This document shows, in pieces, positions 20,401 to 33,339 of a stretch of DNA of 64,000 nt. The position numbers and the translations under genes are program-made. Source of the DNA: Acorus gramineus (lineage: Eukaryota; Streptophyta; Magnoliopsida; Acorales; Acoraceae). The notes below the pieces were generated by a model that made no database searches, was not told where the DNA came from, and saw only the letters and a program-made list of their open reading frames with translations. Numbering within the stretch: position 1 is the stretch's first letter; every line of letters starts with the position of its first letter. The stretch is from the NCBI GenBank assembly GCA_030737835.1, contig CM060852.1, forward strand, positions 9,592,507-9,656,506, given 5' to 3'.

Positions 20401-22881
20401 GAATCAAATTTCTGCTCCTAAGTCAATGGAATAACAGATGGTGCACAGGCTACAAAACAGTAAACATATACTCATCAGTAAATTGCCTAAAAACCTCACT
20501 GCCCAGGAACTGAAATAAATTATACCCAAAGCTCACTTCTGTGTTTGTGGCTTCTGAAGATCATTATATGTCTATCTCTGCTGTCTCTAAAAGTAATGAG
20601 ATTGATTTAGGTATCATTTGGAATTCATTTTGCAAATGAGCTTTCACTTGAAGCATAATTTTGTTAGATACCAGATTTATTTTTTCACTGTTTATAACCA
20701 GAAACTATTTTTATATTTTCTTAAAATAGTTTTGATCATTTAGGGCTGTTGAAAACTCTAGGTTAAGATGATTCTTGCAAGCAGAATCAACCACAAAGTG
20801 TTTCCAAACACTACGTTGATAAGAAGATATGAACGATTGTGGGATAAGTCCAGTACTTAATAAACTTACAGGAGCAAAATGTTTCATCTCAATCTTCTTG
20901 AATACTAATTTTCTATTTCTATAATTAGTGAAGTTTATGCTTGAAAAAGCAGTCATGGTATTCCTGCGGGCAGGTGAGAACGTACTTCTAAGTTGAAGCA
21001 ATGTTTTGATTTTCCATGTTTCAAAAACAAGCTAGCTGCTCTTGCCCCAAGTATAGGACGCTGAGCATTTTCTGGATTACAATTCTTTTGTAAGTTATAG
21101 TATTCACTTGTAAATAAATTATAAGTGGACATTGCTTAGTAATTGCTTGAGCTAAAAGGATGAAGTCCTAAATTGTGTCAAAAAATGAGGAAGGTTAGGA
21201 CTGTATCTAGTCTCTCCTCTTGCCTCACTGAACTGATGAATGAAGAAACACATCAACCATAAATCTCTCCATTTTGTGTTGCAAGTGCAACTGTTTACTT
21301 ATATACAGTCCCTACTTCCTACATGTTAGGCAGAATAATTTTTGACATCCAGTCTAGGTCATATACTAGGGGAAACTCAGTCCAATTTGTTTAAGTTACT
21401 TTTTGGGTGGTAATCTATTTATATTTCAATTGAAATAACAATATATTGAGATTCTATAATAGAGTTATCAGATAGATGAATCTATTCTCTCAAATTCTTT
21501 ATTTTTGATAATAAAAAATGGTTCAAGTTCAGTGAATGAACTCTGCAATCTCTGATGTGCATCTTTTTTAAATGCAGGTATTATTCAACCCAGAAGCTAT
21601 CCTCCAAGAGTGATGTTTTCAGTTTTGGTGTCGTGCTTTTAGAGATTATAACAGGACGGGAGCCTCTCAATATACACAGACCTCGCAACGAGTGGAGCTT
21701 AGTAGAATGGGTGATTATACTTTAAACAAATCCTTGTCCTTTTGAAATAATGCAAATGATTTTTAGTGTTCATAATACATATTCAGCACGTGTTCTAGAG
21801 TCAGTTATAACAATCTTCATTATTCATAAATTTTTAACATGGTTCCTTGTTAATGTTCAACACCCAATATATGGCACCAAAGAATAGAACCTCAATATTT
21901 CCACCTAGAAACCAATATATCTTAATTTTCAGTCATCTGTTAAGAGATATAGGGGTAATTATGTTTCTGTATAAGAAATTTAGCCCTCTAATTGTTACAA
22001 ATCTTTTCCCAAGATGGTGTTTGAAAATCCGAAAAGGAGCTTTTTCGCTTAAAGATGCTTATGTACTAAGAATAGCAGGATGAGAAACTCCTTTGCTTTA
22101 ACTGTTTATAACTAAAAATTGTATTTTGCTTTCTTAAAAAGCTGAGTCCATTTGGGGCATTTGAAAAAGTGTTTGGATTAAATTTGATTCTTGCAAAAGC
22201 AGAATCATCAAAATGTATTTCTAAACGATGCCTAAATGTAACAATATGATCTCTCAACCTCATTATCTTGTACAATGTACATTCATACAAGTTTTTGATC
22301 ATTAATATCTATGATGAAAAGCACCACATTATGTTCATAGAAAAAGAGATGATTAACCTTAGTTATGATCTTAAAAACATGAATGTAATCTTATTACATG
22401 AGCCTTTTTTTTCAGTTCATACTGCATACTAATATAATGAGATCAACACTCACATATTACAAGTTTGTGCAAGTTCAGTGACAATATATAATGGTCTTAG
22501 AAAGATGTCATACTTAACATATCGTCGTATCCTCGCATGCAGGCGACCCAATACATCAGGGAAGGGAGGATCGATGAAATCGTGGACTTAACCATCAAAG
22601 GAGGGTACCATGCAGAGGCAATGTGGAGGGTGGTGGAGACCGCCTCAGCATGCGTTGAGTCATTTTCAATTTATCGGCCTTCAATGGACGTCATTGTTCG
22701 AGAACTGGAAGACGCGCTGATAATAGAGAACAATGCGTCTGAGTACATGCGCTCCATTGACAGCGCAGGAGGCTCCAACCGCTTCTTATCAATAGACAGG
22801 AAGGTCTTCGCGCCTACTCTGACTCCAACTGAACCATCACCAGTTGTTTTGCAACCTACAACAGATCCACAGCCCAGATAG
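16768..22881 (+). CDS. SYMRK: symbiosis receptor-like kinase SYMRK (short form)
   Basis: SYMRK (DMI2/NORK) is the plasma-membrane kinase of the common symbiosis pathway. Exons: 16768-16858, 17188-17344, 17685-17756, 17845-17913, 18100-18171, 18258-18332, 18425-18594, 18958-19181, 19332-19458, 19556-19624, 20077-20266, 21578-21710, 22543-22881; 595 residues in one frame. Signal peptide about 1-29; LRR cap with WEGDPC; about three LRRs ([39 protein letters not shown]); TM about 195-219. Kinase: GEGGFG 273-278, K294, HRD with D392, DFG 410-412. The C-terminus ends HPQPR-like (DPQPR), as in legume SYMRK. Exon 1 joins straight to the LRR cap, so the malectin-like domain of dicot SYMRK is absent, as in rice. 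I chose ATG 16768, the first after an in-frame stop; ATGs at 16774 and 16798 would also leave a signal peptide. Confidence 0.95.
17350..17420 (+). repeat. compound microsatellite (CT)n(CTAT)n(GT)n
   Basis: Begins five bases inside SYMRK intron 2: a CT run, then about seven CTAT units, then a GT run. The CT run starts almost on the donor site of exon 2. Confidence 0.9.
20267..20350 (+). repeat. 42-bp tandem duplication copying a splice donor
   Basis: The first 42 bases of SYMRK intron 11, starting with the donor GTAAGT, are repeated at once, so a second GTAAGT stands at 20309. The unit contains TTATTATTATTATTT and ends GGTGACCTC. Only the first donor keeps the GTAGDLDPE-type frame across the junction; use of the second would add 42 bases (14 codons, including a stop in the Ttt/TTA-rich part if read through). 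Confidence 0.8.
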
Positions 22882-24200
22882 TGTGTATGTTAAGGTGATG
22901 AAATTTAGAAACACATGTAGAGTTGGATTGGTATTGCATGTGATGAGACTGTGGTGGGATGGTGGCATTCCTTTTGTTTATCTATTTCTGGTGTGCGCGT
23001 TTCAGCGTAGCCTTCGCTTTGTCCTTTTTATTTAGTTGGGAAGAAGTGCTTTACACCGCTTGTGCAAGCACCATTTCCCATTTCTATCTCATTCTCCCCC
23101 TCTTGTTTTGAGGCAAGATTCATACTATTGTAACATTTTATTTCAAAGTTATATAGTCTACCGTTCCCTATAAAAGAAAAAAAGATACTAGTTCTTATGT
23201 CGCATATTGCATTGCAAACACATCGATGTGTTGCAGATTGCAATTCATTATGTGTTTGCAGGGAATCACTGTAAAGTAATCTAAAGAGAATCATCTATAC
23301 AATGTAGATTGCCGACTGGTACTCTAGGTTCTATTTTCTGCTTTTGATATCTCCTCAAGCATGTGATTTACAGTTATTCTATAAAACCCTGTTTGGGTAG
23401 AGGAATAAGGGGAGAATAAAATGGAATAGAGGGAAAAATAAGCCTGAAAACCTATTTGTGTGTAAAGAAGTATAGCGACGCTAAAATGAATTGGAAATAG
23501 TATTCTAAGTCCTTTACAATTGTGTTATTTTACCTAATCTATTCAACTAGTATATAAAGTTCACATGTTAAATCACATGTCATCACCTTTTATATAAAAA
23601 ATTTACATGTCAAATTATTTTTTTATATTTTATAAATTATTGTTTATATTTTATTCAATTTTTATTCACAACTTATCACGATCAACCAAACATCAAAAAT
23701 TTGATTAATATATTTTCGAATAACAAAAAAATCACAATAAAAAAAAAATGACTTGTTCATCGTTTATATTCGAATAATTATATTTGAATGACTTATGTGG
23801 CTATCCGTTATGAGATAAAATGCAATAAAGGGTCACGTGATACGCACGCACAAGTGAGAGAGAAAGGACACAAAAAAAACAACCCGCACGACACGTGGCC
23901 CGCAGACACCGTTACGATGCTTCAATGCCCGAAACCCACCCCGTTGCATTAAACGGTTAACACGCACAACCCACCCCAGCCCGAAAACAGAGCCCCATTT
24001 AATGAATTTTCGCGGGTCATCCTAACGTAAAAACCCACCCCCCTTTCCACCTCCCCCATTGGCCCATCGGCCGAACTTTCCGGAAGCGGAGCAACATAAC
24101 TCTAAATAACAGCGCTCCTCGAGTCACCCTATCCGCTTATCCTACACCCGCGAGTCACCGCCCACGAGTCCATCCCCTGAAAATGTGATGCTCTCTTTTT
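22882..24200. other. intergenic between SYMRK and UBA1
   Basis: SYMRK 3' UTR first. A MITE-like AT-rich segment runs from about 23382 (CCCTGTTTGGGTAGAGG) to about 23690 (CCAAACATC in reverse sense). From about 23840 the sequence turns C-rich (ACGTGGCCC, AACCCACCCC), marking the UBA1 promoter. No gene seen. Confidence 0.7.
24059..24066 (+). promoter_or_regulatory. site II-like element (TTGGCCCA)
   Basis: TTGGCCCA, the reverse of TGGGCCAA, lies about 500 bases upstream of the UBA1 start codon. Such TGGGCC/T elements are common in promoters of plant housekeeping and growth-related genes and often work with telo-boxes, one of which occurs downstream here. Confidence 0.4.
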
Positions 24201-24208
24201 CTATAAAG
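24201..24208 (+). promoter_or_regulatory. putative TATA box of UBA1
   Basis: CTATAAAG followed by a GA-rich leader (GAGAGAGAAATGGAGAGAG), about 355 bases upstream of the chosen start codon. Position and context fit a core promoter. Confidence 0.45.
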
Positions 24209-24430
24209 TGCAGAGAGAGAGAAATGGAGAGAGAGAGGAGTCCAGTCTTCGGTAAACCCTGATTTAGGAAATCTGAATCGTCGAAGAAGAAGCAAAGTCG
24301 ATCTCTCTTTCTCTCCTCCTTTGACATCCGCATCAGATTCTTCTCCTCCGCCGCCTCCAACTCTCATCGGTACGTTCCTTCGACCTAAATCCACCTCTTA
24401 TTATCTCTCTCACCTCATCCATGGCGCGCA

Positions 24431-24462
24431 AGTTAGGGTTAGGGTTAGGATTAGGGTTTTGC
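24431..24462 (+). promoter_or_regulatory. telo-box-like TTAGGG repeats in the UBA1 leader
   Basis: Four near-perfect hexamers of TTAGGG type (one is TTAGGA), ending ATTAGGGTTTTG, which contains the plant telo-box core (reverse of AAACCCTAA). It falls between the possible upstream start at 24421 and the chosen start at 24562, so it is probably 5' UTR. Confidence 0.6.
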
Positions 24463-24561
24463 GTGCTTGTCGGGGTCGTATCAGCAGATCTGAACCTGTT
24501 TGGGCTGTCCCTGTTGTCTGTGGCCGTTTCGATGGGCTGCCTGCGCAGGCTGATGCACTTT

Positions 24562-27500
24562 ATGCTTCCAAGCAAGAGAGCTGCAGGAGGAGTAGACGTA
24601 GCTGAGGCGGGCGGGACGGAAGCGTTTGTGGGGAAGAAGCCGCGCGTCGATCGTCTGATCTCGTCAGCGGCTGGTGCAGAGGAGATGGAGGTGGAGAAGA
24701 ACATCAACTGCAGCGGTGGGAACAACAACGATGGTGGTGAGGTCAACAACGGCGTCAATGGAGGCGTCGAGAACGGTGACGTGAATGGTGGAAGCAGCAG
24801 CGGGGGTGGAGTGCAGGAGATCGATGAGGATCTGCACAGCCGGCAGCTCGCCGTGTACGGACGTGAGACGATGCGGAGGCTCTTCGCCTCGAACGTGCTT
24901 GTCTCGGGATTGCAGGGCCTCGGTGCGGAGATTGGTGAGTTAGTTTACTCTCTCCATCTCTCTCTGCTGTTTTTTCATTGTTGATCTGTATGATTTATAT
25001 GTTTTTGTTTAGTTTGCAATATCTCTTTCAGATCGTGTTTCTTGAAATCATAGATGTCATTGTTTCCTTGTGTTTGTGTCTTTGCCTAATGTTCTGTAGG
25101 TTTTATGAAGAATACCAAATACTAGAAGCATGGACTTGACAGATTCAATATGAGAATCTGAAACATCCATGGATGGTTTGTAATTATTTTCTTCGTCATG
25201 AGAGAATGATTATGTTTTTTTTATTTTTTATCTCAAGTCTTACGGTCGTTCTTGCTGATATTGCTGCCACTGCTCTCTCTAACTGCAGTGTGAATTTTGT
25301 GAAGGATGAATTATTCGGCTGTTCTTTTGATTTGATTATTTGTAACTGAGTTATGGTTAATCACTTCTGTAACTGTCGATCCTTTGAATAGTTGATGGTA
25401 GGCTATGTATCCTATTCAATGCTCATTTGTTGGAGTGATGGCTCCTGTAAGTGTTGATCTCTCAATGAAACACGGGAAGAGGAACTGTTTATGGTGTAGC
25501 ACTGCACATGACTGTGTTGTGCAAATTATTAATTGATTCGAATCTTATGATGGATTTCATCATGGTTTAGAAATTTAGCTGGCATCAGGCTTGTCAAGTC
25601 TAGCTGGGCAACTGTAAACAGGTTTTGTTGTTTGGTTACGTGAACACAGCAAAGTAGCCTCGTAGTTGATTGAGTTTTTTTTTTTTAGGAACTGCTCTTT
25701 TGGAATCTAACTTTAAAACTTGGCCAACTTTATAATTGGTTTGGCAATTGTATTTTGGCAATTGTACATACCCTACATATTTAACAGCTTTATTTATTGG
25801 TCATGTAAAATTTCTAATCAAAGATCCACAAAAATTGAGTTCCTTAACTTGGTTAAGAAGTATGTTCCAATTGGATTTTGGAAGCTTAGTTGACATAATT
25901 GTTGTTTTGGAAATTGTACATACTCTATCTGTATGTTGTTTCATTTTTATGTCTCCAGAATATATGAATAGGTAGAGTTTCATCGCATGTTTAAAGAAAT
26001 TGTGCTGGAATTAGGCTTTGGAAAATCAGCTAATATACTTATTTGTCTGGCAATGTTGCACACCCATCTATATATCCTTATTAATATTCTGCTATGTTAT
26101 ATGAAAATTGCAGTTGTATCTCCCTGAAGATTGAATTGAAGGTTATGTTCCTTCACATGGTTATTTCATTTCATTCTTCATGATTATTCATTAGAAACTG
26201 TTTATGGAAAACTTCAGATTTGGATTTACATCCATCTGCCAATAAGAATGCCTGAAACTTGTAATTAGGTTTATTTTTATTTTTTTTTGTAATTAGGTTT
26301 ATTAGTTAGATAACTTACCTTAGTTTGTTTGGTTTTTATTTATGTTTCTCCATTACATCAATCAAGGGATTCATGAGACTTTTGTTTTTGCAGCAAAGAA
26401 CCTTGTTCTTGCAGGAGTTAAATCTGTCACCTTACATGATGAAGGGGCCATTGAACTGTGGGATTTGAGCGGAAACTTCTTTTTGTCAGAGGAGGATGTT
26501 GGGAAAAACCGTGCACTTGCTTGTGTCCAGAAGCTGCAAGAACTCAACAATGCTGTGTTGATCTCTGCCATCACGACAAAATTATCCAAGGAACAACTTT
26601 CTAATTACCAGGTGAGCAATTTGTGATATGCAGACAGCACCCCATCTTGATCTCATTAACCCTTTACAGTATTAAAAACCATAGGATACATGCCTTGATA
26701 GTTTATGACCTCTCTATTTGAACAATGTGGTGGATTATGTCATCTTTTGTAAGCTCTTTTACATTTGTTCACGTTGTGGAAGGATAGCACCCTGTACTGT
26801 TTCTGAATTTGAACAGCTTGATCTGAATTGGAGTCATCATTTATTCGTCATTCTTAACTGGGCATCGCTACGAGCATCATAGTCCATTCTGTTGATTGTT
26901 GAGGAGAACAGAATTTGGTGCATGCGTTTTTCCTTTATGTGATCTGGCATTTGGTCATGTAGGAGTTGCTTGTTCTCCATAACTGGATATAGATGTGGTG
27001 ATGACCTCTAACAGTTGTTCATAGACTTATTCTGTGCTGGGAGCTATCATGGATTTATCTTTTAACATAAATTATCTCAAACCAAGGATGTCCATTATGC
27101 AAAATGACTTTCCAATATGAATGAATTGTGGTTAACCTTTTTTCCTTCAAGGATTTGGTAATATCATTGTTAAACTTTAAACAAAGAAAACAATACCTTT
27201 GTTTTTATTGAACATAGAATGTGATGAAATATGCATTGATTGCTATATGCATTTTACAACCAGTGGCTACTGGAAGCAATTAATAAACAGGAATACTTCA
27301 CCTTAAATCCGCAATGATAAATAAGAGAGGTTGGACGTTTGTGGTTGCTTATTTTCCAAAGGGATGTTGTATAGTAGCACAAAATTGCTAAATAAAATTA
27401 ATCGATGAAATGAGAACAATGAATTAAATGTTATGCTGCTATTTTGAACAGTGGTATTCCAATTAAGCCTTTCATATAATTTTCTGACCGTGCCCCTTTT

Positions 27501-30500
27501 TCGACCTTGAGATTGCTGTCACAATTTATTTTGGTTCTTTATGAAAAAATCGTGGAACAGAATTTAGTTTTCGCAATTGTGTGATTTGTTTGACTAAAAT
27601 ATCTGTGGACGTTAATCATTTGTGCAGGAAAATATATAATGTCTAAATCTCCATTTCTTTTAGGAATAAGTGTGACTGTTGATTGTCATTGAATTAATTT
27701 GAAAGAAATCTCTTTTGTAAAATTTAATTGTGTTTCTTAAAACAGATCCATTTGCCAGAAAACTTAATCATATAAAGATTCTGGAGATTGTAATCACAGA
27801 TAATTTTTAAACCATTTTAGGAAAAAGCATGATGCCTGACAGATCGGTTGCGATAGTTGTCTTCAATTCCCATCTGCGTTTTTTGCCTAACCCTATTCTC
27901 TTTTCCATGTCTTCCGTGCCATGTATGTTCTTGTAATACTCAGAACGTGATCTACATTTCACACATTTTAATTCTCTAATGGTTGCAGGCAGTGGTTTTT
28001 ACTGATCTCACATTGGAGGAGGCAATTGAATACAATGATTATTGTCACAACCACCAGCCTCCAATTTCCTTTATAAAATCTGAGGTTCGGGGTCTATTTG
28101 GCAATGTTTTCTGTGACTTTGGTCCCGAGTTTACTGTTGTTGATGTTGATGGCGAAGAGCCTCATACGGGTATAATCGCATCAATTAGCAATGACAATCC
28201 TGCACTGATATCATGCGTGGATGATGAGCGGCTAGAATTTCAGGATGGTGATCTAGTTGTATTCTCTGAAGTTGAGGGAATGACGGAATTAAATGATGGA
28301 AAACCAAGGAAAGTTAAGAATGCAAGGCCATATTCATTTTTTCTTGAGGAGGACACTACAAACTTTGGATTATACAAAAGGGGAGGAATAGTGACACAAG
28401 TAAAACAACCAAAGATATTGAACTTTAAAACTTTGAGAGAAGCCCTCAGTGATCCTGGTGATTTCCTTTTAAGTGATTTCTCCAAGTTTGACCGTCCGCC
28501 TTTTCTACACCTGGCTTTTCAAGCATTAGATAAGTTCAGATGTGAAGTGGGGCGCTTCCCTGTAGCTGGATCAGAGGAGGATGCCCGGAAGTTGATAGCC
28601 TTGGCAAACAACATTAATGAGAGTTCAGGGGAGAATAGGGTGGATGAAGTTGATGGGAAACTTCTGCGGCATTTTGCATTTGGTGCCAGGGCTGTTTTGA
28701 ATCCCATGGCTGCTATGTTTGGTGGAATCGTCGGACAAGAGGTCGTTAAAGCTTGCTCTGGAAAGTTCCATCCGCTTTTCCAGGTGCAATTCAAACTTTT
28801 TTTTTTTTGGGTTTCATCAAGTTAATTAAGTGACTATGTCTTTGTTTTAACTTCATTAAATAAATATTTCTTTGCTTTAAATTCATGAAAGAATTTATGA
28901 TAACCTTGTTTGTCTGACTTTGACATCGCACAACCTGTATCAGTTCTTCTATTTCGATTCGGTGGAATCCCTTCCCACTGAACCACTGGAAGCTGGGGAA
29001 GTTATGCCATTGAACAGTCGATATGATGCACAGATCTCAGTGTTTGGATCCAGAATTCAGAAGAAACTAGAAGAGGCCAACATTTTTGTTGTAGGTTCTG
29101 GGGCTCTTGGGTGTGAATTTTTGAAAAATCTAGCACTGATGGGAGTTTGCTGCAGTCGGCAGGGAAAGCTAACCATAACAGATGATGATGTGATTGAAAA
29201 AAGTAACCTGAGCAGGCAGTTCCTTTTCCGTGACTGGAACATTGGACAAGCCAAGTCCACCGTTGCTGCTACTGCCGCCGCGGTGATCAACCCTGCCCTC
29301 CACATTGAGGCTCTCCAAAACCGTGCAGGACCAGAGACAGAAAATGTGTTTGATGATTCATTCTGGGAGAGTCTGAGTGTTGTTATCAATGCCCTGGACA
29401 ACGTCAATGCAAGAATGTATATGGATCTCCGGTGCTTGTATTTTCAGAAGCCCCTACTGGAATCAGGAACCTTGGGTGCCAAATGTAACACACAGATGGT
29501 CATACCTCACTTGACAGAGAATTATGGTGCCTCCAGGGATCCTCCAGAGAAGCAGGCGCCTATGTGTACGGTTCACTCGTTCCCACATAACATTGACCAC
29601 TGCCTTACATGGGCCCGCTCCGAGTTTGAGGGCTTACTCGAGAAAACTCCTAATGAAGTCAATGCCTTTTTATCTAATCCTGGTGAATATACACTTTCCA
29701 AGAAGAAAGCTGGAGATGCACAGGCTAGAGATCTTTTGGAGCGTGTTCTTGAATGCCTTGACAAGGAAAGATGTGAGACATTCCAAGACTGCATTACCTG
29801 GGCCCGACTCAAGTATTTCTCTGATCACTTAAAAATTCTACTTTTTATCTAACTGTTTCTCCCTCTTGCATGCTCTTTTTATTATTATTTTTATTTTATT
29901 TTTCTGGAAGGTCATGTATATAAAGTTCATATCTTATTAATTAGACTGCTCTTCCTACATGGGTGGCTCTTATAACATCAGATATTTTCCTTTATGCCTC
30001 GTTTCTTGACAATGTTATGATGTTGTGTCATGGGCCTGTCCATTGTTCACTGAGGTTTTGACAGTCATTTTTTTTGTTGTTGGATATTGTATTCTCTAAT
30101 TAATCCTTAAATCTCCTTTAATTATGCAATGTGGATGTTGAACCAGGTTTGAAGATTATTATGCAAACCGAGTGAAGCAGTTGACTTTCACTTTCCCAGA
30201 AGACTCTGCCACCAGTACCGGTGCTCCTTTCTGGTCTGCTCCCAAGAGGTTCCCAAGGCCGCTCCAGTTCTCCACCGAAGATGCTAGCCATCTCAATTTT
30301 ATTCTTGCGGCATCTGCATTGCGAGCCGAGACATTTGGGATTCCTGTACCAGAGTGGGCCAAGAATCCGAAGAAACTAGCTGAAGCGGTTGACAAAGTTC
30401 TGGTCCCTGATTTCCAGCCCAAGCAAGGGGTGAAAATTGAGACAGATGAGAAAGCCACGAGCGCGGCTGCTGCTTCTGTTGATGATACAACCATCATTAA

Positions 30501-31816
30501 CGATCTGATTGCCAGGGTACAGGAGTGTTATAAGAGTCTACCTCCTGGCTTCCGAATGAAGCCCATACAGTTTGAGAAGGTATTCGTGCTATTTATTTCT
30601 GTGACTCAAAAATTGTTTTATATTTTTTATATTTTAAAAAATTTAATCAAATTATTTTGGATGTTAATTACTCATCTATGCTGATAGACTTTTGCCATAT
30701 TTTTTTTTTGGGGAAATGTTGCACTTCGTCTTTTGTACAATTACTTTTGCAGATGGAACATGTTTTGAAATTATTTAAGTATATGCTTATTTAATGAAGT
30801 ACATACTTTCAAAAAAATGTTTTTAGTACGCAATTCACAAAAAGTGAAGCACATACTCAAATGTATTGAAAGCATTTTTGTGTTTTTTGTGATAGAATAT
30901 ATCTTCAATAGTAGAGTTTATACTCTATTAGAAATTTCACATACTACGTTAGGTGACGTGGCATCTACATGAATGGCTCGAGGAAGGACCAAGTATATCA
31001 GCGCCCCTTTTATTACTTGTGACTTGTATGAAAACATAGTTTGTTTCAATTATCTAGTAATGGCTCACTTGAAAGCACTAATTTTTGGTTGTTCTGTTCA
31101 CTATCCTTTGTTTTTGGTCACTGTGTCTGTTATCTGACTCGTCCTTCAGTTTCAATTTCTAACATTTTAATTTGTGGACCTCCCCTGATGCCTATATCAT
31201 ATTTTTTATGTATGTGCAGGACGACGACACAAACTACCACATGGACCTAATAGCAGGGCTAGCCAACATGCGGGCAAGGAACTACAGCATCCCTGAAGTG
31301 GACAAGCTGAAGGCCAAGTTCATTGCTGGGCGCATCATCCCTGCCATCGCAACCTCCACTGCGATGGCCACTGGCCTCGTCTGCCTCGAGCTCTACAAGG
31401 TGGTGGCCGGAGGCCACAAGGTGGAGGACTACCGCAACACGTTCGCCAACCTGGCCCTCCCCCTCTTCTCCATGGCCGAGCCCGTCCCTCCCAAGGTGGT
31501 CAAGTACCGTGACATGAGCTGGACCATCTGGGACCGCTGGGTGATCAGGGAGAACCTGACCCTGGGTGAGCTCCTCGAGTGGCTCAAGGCAAAGGGTCTG
31601 TCCGCCTACAGCATCTCGTGCGGGACGTCACTTCTCTACAACAGCATGTTCCCAAGGCACACGGAGAGGTTGAAGAGGAAGGTTGTGGATGTCGCGAGGG
31701 AGGTCTCGAAGATTGAGTTGCCGTCATATAGGCGACATCTGGATGTTGTGGTTGCTTGCGAGGATGATGAGGAGAACGACATCGACATCCCCCTCATTTC
31801 TTTATACTTCAGGTGA
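24562..31816 (+). CDS. UBA1: ubiquitin-activating enzyme E1
   Basis: E1 adenylates ubiquitin, binds it as a thioester and passes it to E2 enzymes. Exons: 24562-24934, 26394-26611, 27989-28783, 28944-29812, 30147-30579 and 31220-31816, 1094 residues; Arabidopsis UBA1 has about 1080. Motifs: [20 protein letters not shown] at the start of the first adenylation half, nucleotide-binding GSGALGCE at 513-520, [16 protein letters not shown], the catalytic cysteine C670 in [10 protein letters not shown], and a C-terminal ubiquitin-fold domain ending LISLYFR. The start at [10 protein letters not shown] is chosen because it gives the family length. An in-frame ATG at 24421 would add 47 hydrophobic residues translated from a TTAGGG-repeat region, which looks like leader. 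The N-terminal extension is rich in Gly and Asn. No defect is seen. Introns 1 and 2 are about 1.4 kb each, with no element I could define. Confidence 0.95.
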
Positions 31817-32379
31817 GTGCCCGTCACTCCCTTTATGGTGTTCCATTTTATATCCCGGTGGGATTGGTTGAATTAGTTTACATGAATAGCTTTTAGTCTC
31901 AACATTCATAATTCCCCACAGAGTGTTTGTGGATTCTGTGATGTAATTGTCTCGTTAATCAACAAAAAAAAAAAAAGTCATGCTCAGATTCGAACTTCAT
32001 ATATGCCGTTTTGTGTGTGCTTTTGATGTTGGGAGATTGGATGTGATTTGTAGGTTAAAACGAACTTGATATGCTCATCAGTGTTTCAACAGCTTACATG
32101 GTTAGACAGATTATGAGTTGGCTATTTCTTAAGGTATAGCTGTTAGTCTGGTTACAATGTCATCTGAAGTCCTAGATCTGTAGGGTTGTGGTGGGTAAAG
32201 AAGAATGTGCTGTGACTGAGGTATGCATTTGATATATTTTTTAATATAATAAACCCGTTATTTTTGCAGTCCTAAATTTCTTCCATTAAATCTTTTAGGA
32301 GGATGTGGGACACATGCTTTTCAGTCTAATATCTGAAGAGATTTTTATTTTTGGGTTTAATGGGTTACAACCCCACCCC

Positions 32380-32610
32380 CATAAAAGACGGGTTTGCATG
32401 TGTAACGGTTTTTTTTTAACCCTTCCCCAAACTAAGTACTACGAAAATTTGGATCAACATAGGTAAAAGTCTGATTGTGATCGAAAGCTCTCACAGGAGC
32501 CAGCTTAGAAGACTGTACACCCTTCTTTTCCAATCCTGTCATCTCTGGGGTTTAAACCCTTCCCCCCAATGGGGATGTGGCCCTCTCACTAGGCTAAATT
32601 TTTAATGGAT
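32380..32610 (-). mobile_element. tRNA-derived SINE, minus strand
   Basis: Read on the minus strand from about 32605: TTTAGCCTAGTGAGAGGG fits the pol III A box (TRGCNNAGYNGG) and, about 35 bases on, GGGTTTAAACCCC fits a B box. The spacing is right for a tRNA-type promoter. The 3' end is not clear. Confidence 0.55.
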
Positions 32611-32669
32611 GTTATCCTATATTTCTATCGGCATTCTATCCTCCCTCGAAATTTTTCTTAAATAAACAA

Positions 32670-32975
32670 GGGCTGATTTAGTAAAGGGATAAGTGTTGGG
32701 ATATGGGGTAATTATGGGGATTGATAAATGAGTGGAAGGATATCTTATCCCCGTTTGATAAAACATAATTAAAATAAACTGTGGACAATTGTCTTAATTT
32801 TAAAATGAAAATAAAGATATTTTGTTCCATCTAAATATTGGGATGACATTTATCTCTATTTTTTTTTATCTCAATTTTAACAAATGTAAATATGAACAAA
32901 ATTAATGAATTTTTTATCCCTTAAAAATTAGGACAACTTATCCTTAAAATTTTATCCTTTTACCAAACTAGCTCC
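32670..32975. mobile_element. MITE
   Basis: The left end GGGCTGATTTAGTAAAGGG and the right end in reverse GGAGCTAGTTTGGTAAAAGG form terminal inverted repeats around an AT-rich interior with repeated TTATCC/GGATAA phrases. About 306 bp. The target duplication is not clean. Confidence 0.5.
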
Positions 32976-33339
32976 AAGAGTGCACTTGCAAAACTCTTTT
33001 ATTAGATGTTTATCAGATGTCTTCCCATCAGACGGAGGATGCACAACCATTACACAAATAAATTACCGTCTTATTTTTCACCACCTAAATATGTATACCA
33101 ATTTTTTCTTCTTTCTTTTTTTTTTTTTTGGTTGAAAATGGTATTCTTGCCACTGTCACTTTTATTGAGCAAAACACAATTACAAGTTTGAATAGAGGGT
33201 GAAAGGATTCGAGAGCAAACAAAATAAAACATCATAATAGGATCGCATTGCTTCGAGATCAAGGTGATAGCGCAATACTTGATAGGGTATCAACCGTCGC
33301 CTCGCACACCCCTAACTACACTTCGCTTTGATCAAAGGA

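Noticed and set aside
24421..24561. N-terminal hydrophobic extension of UBA1 as a signal peptide
   Set aside because: The residues come from TTAGGG repeats and the extension is absent from UBA1 proteins I know. E1 is cytosolic and nuclear.
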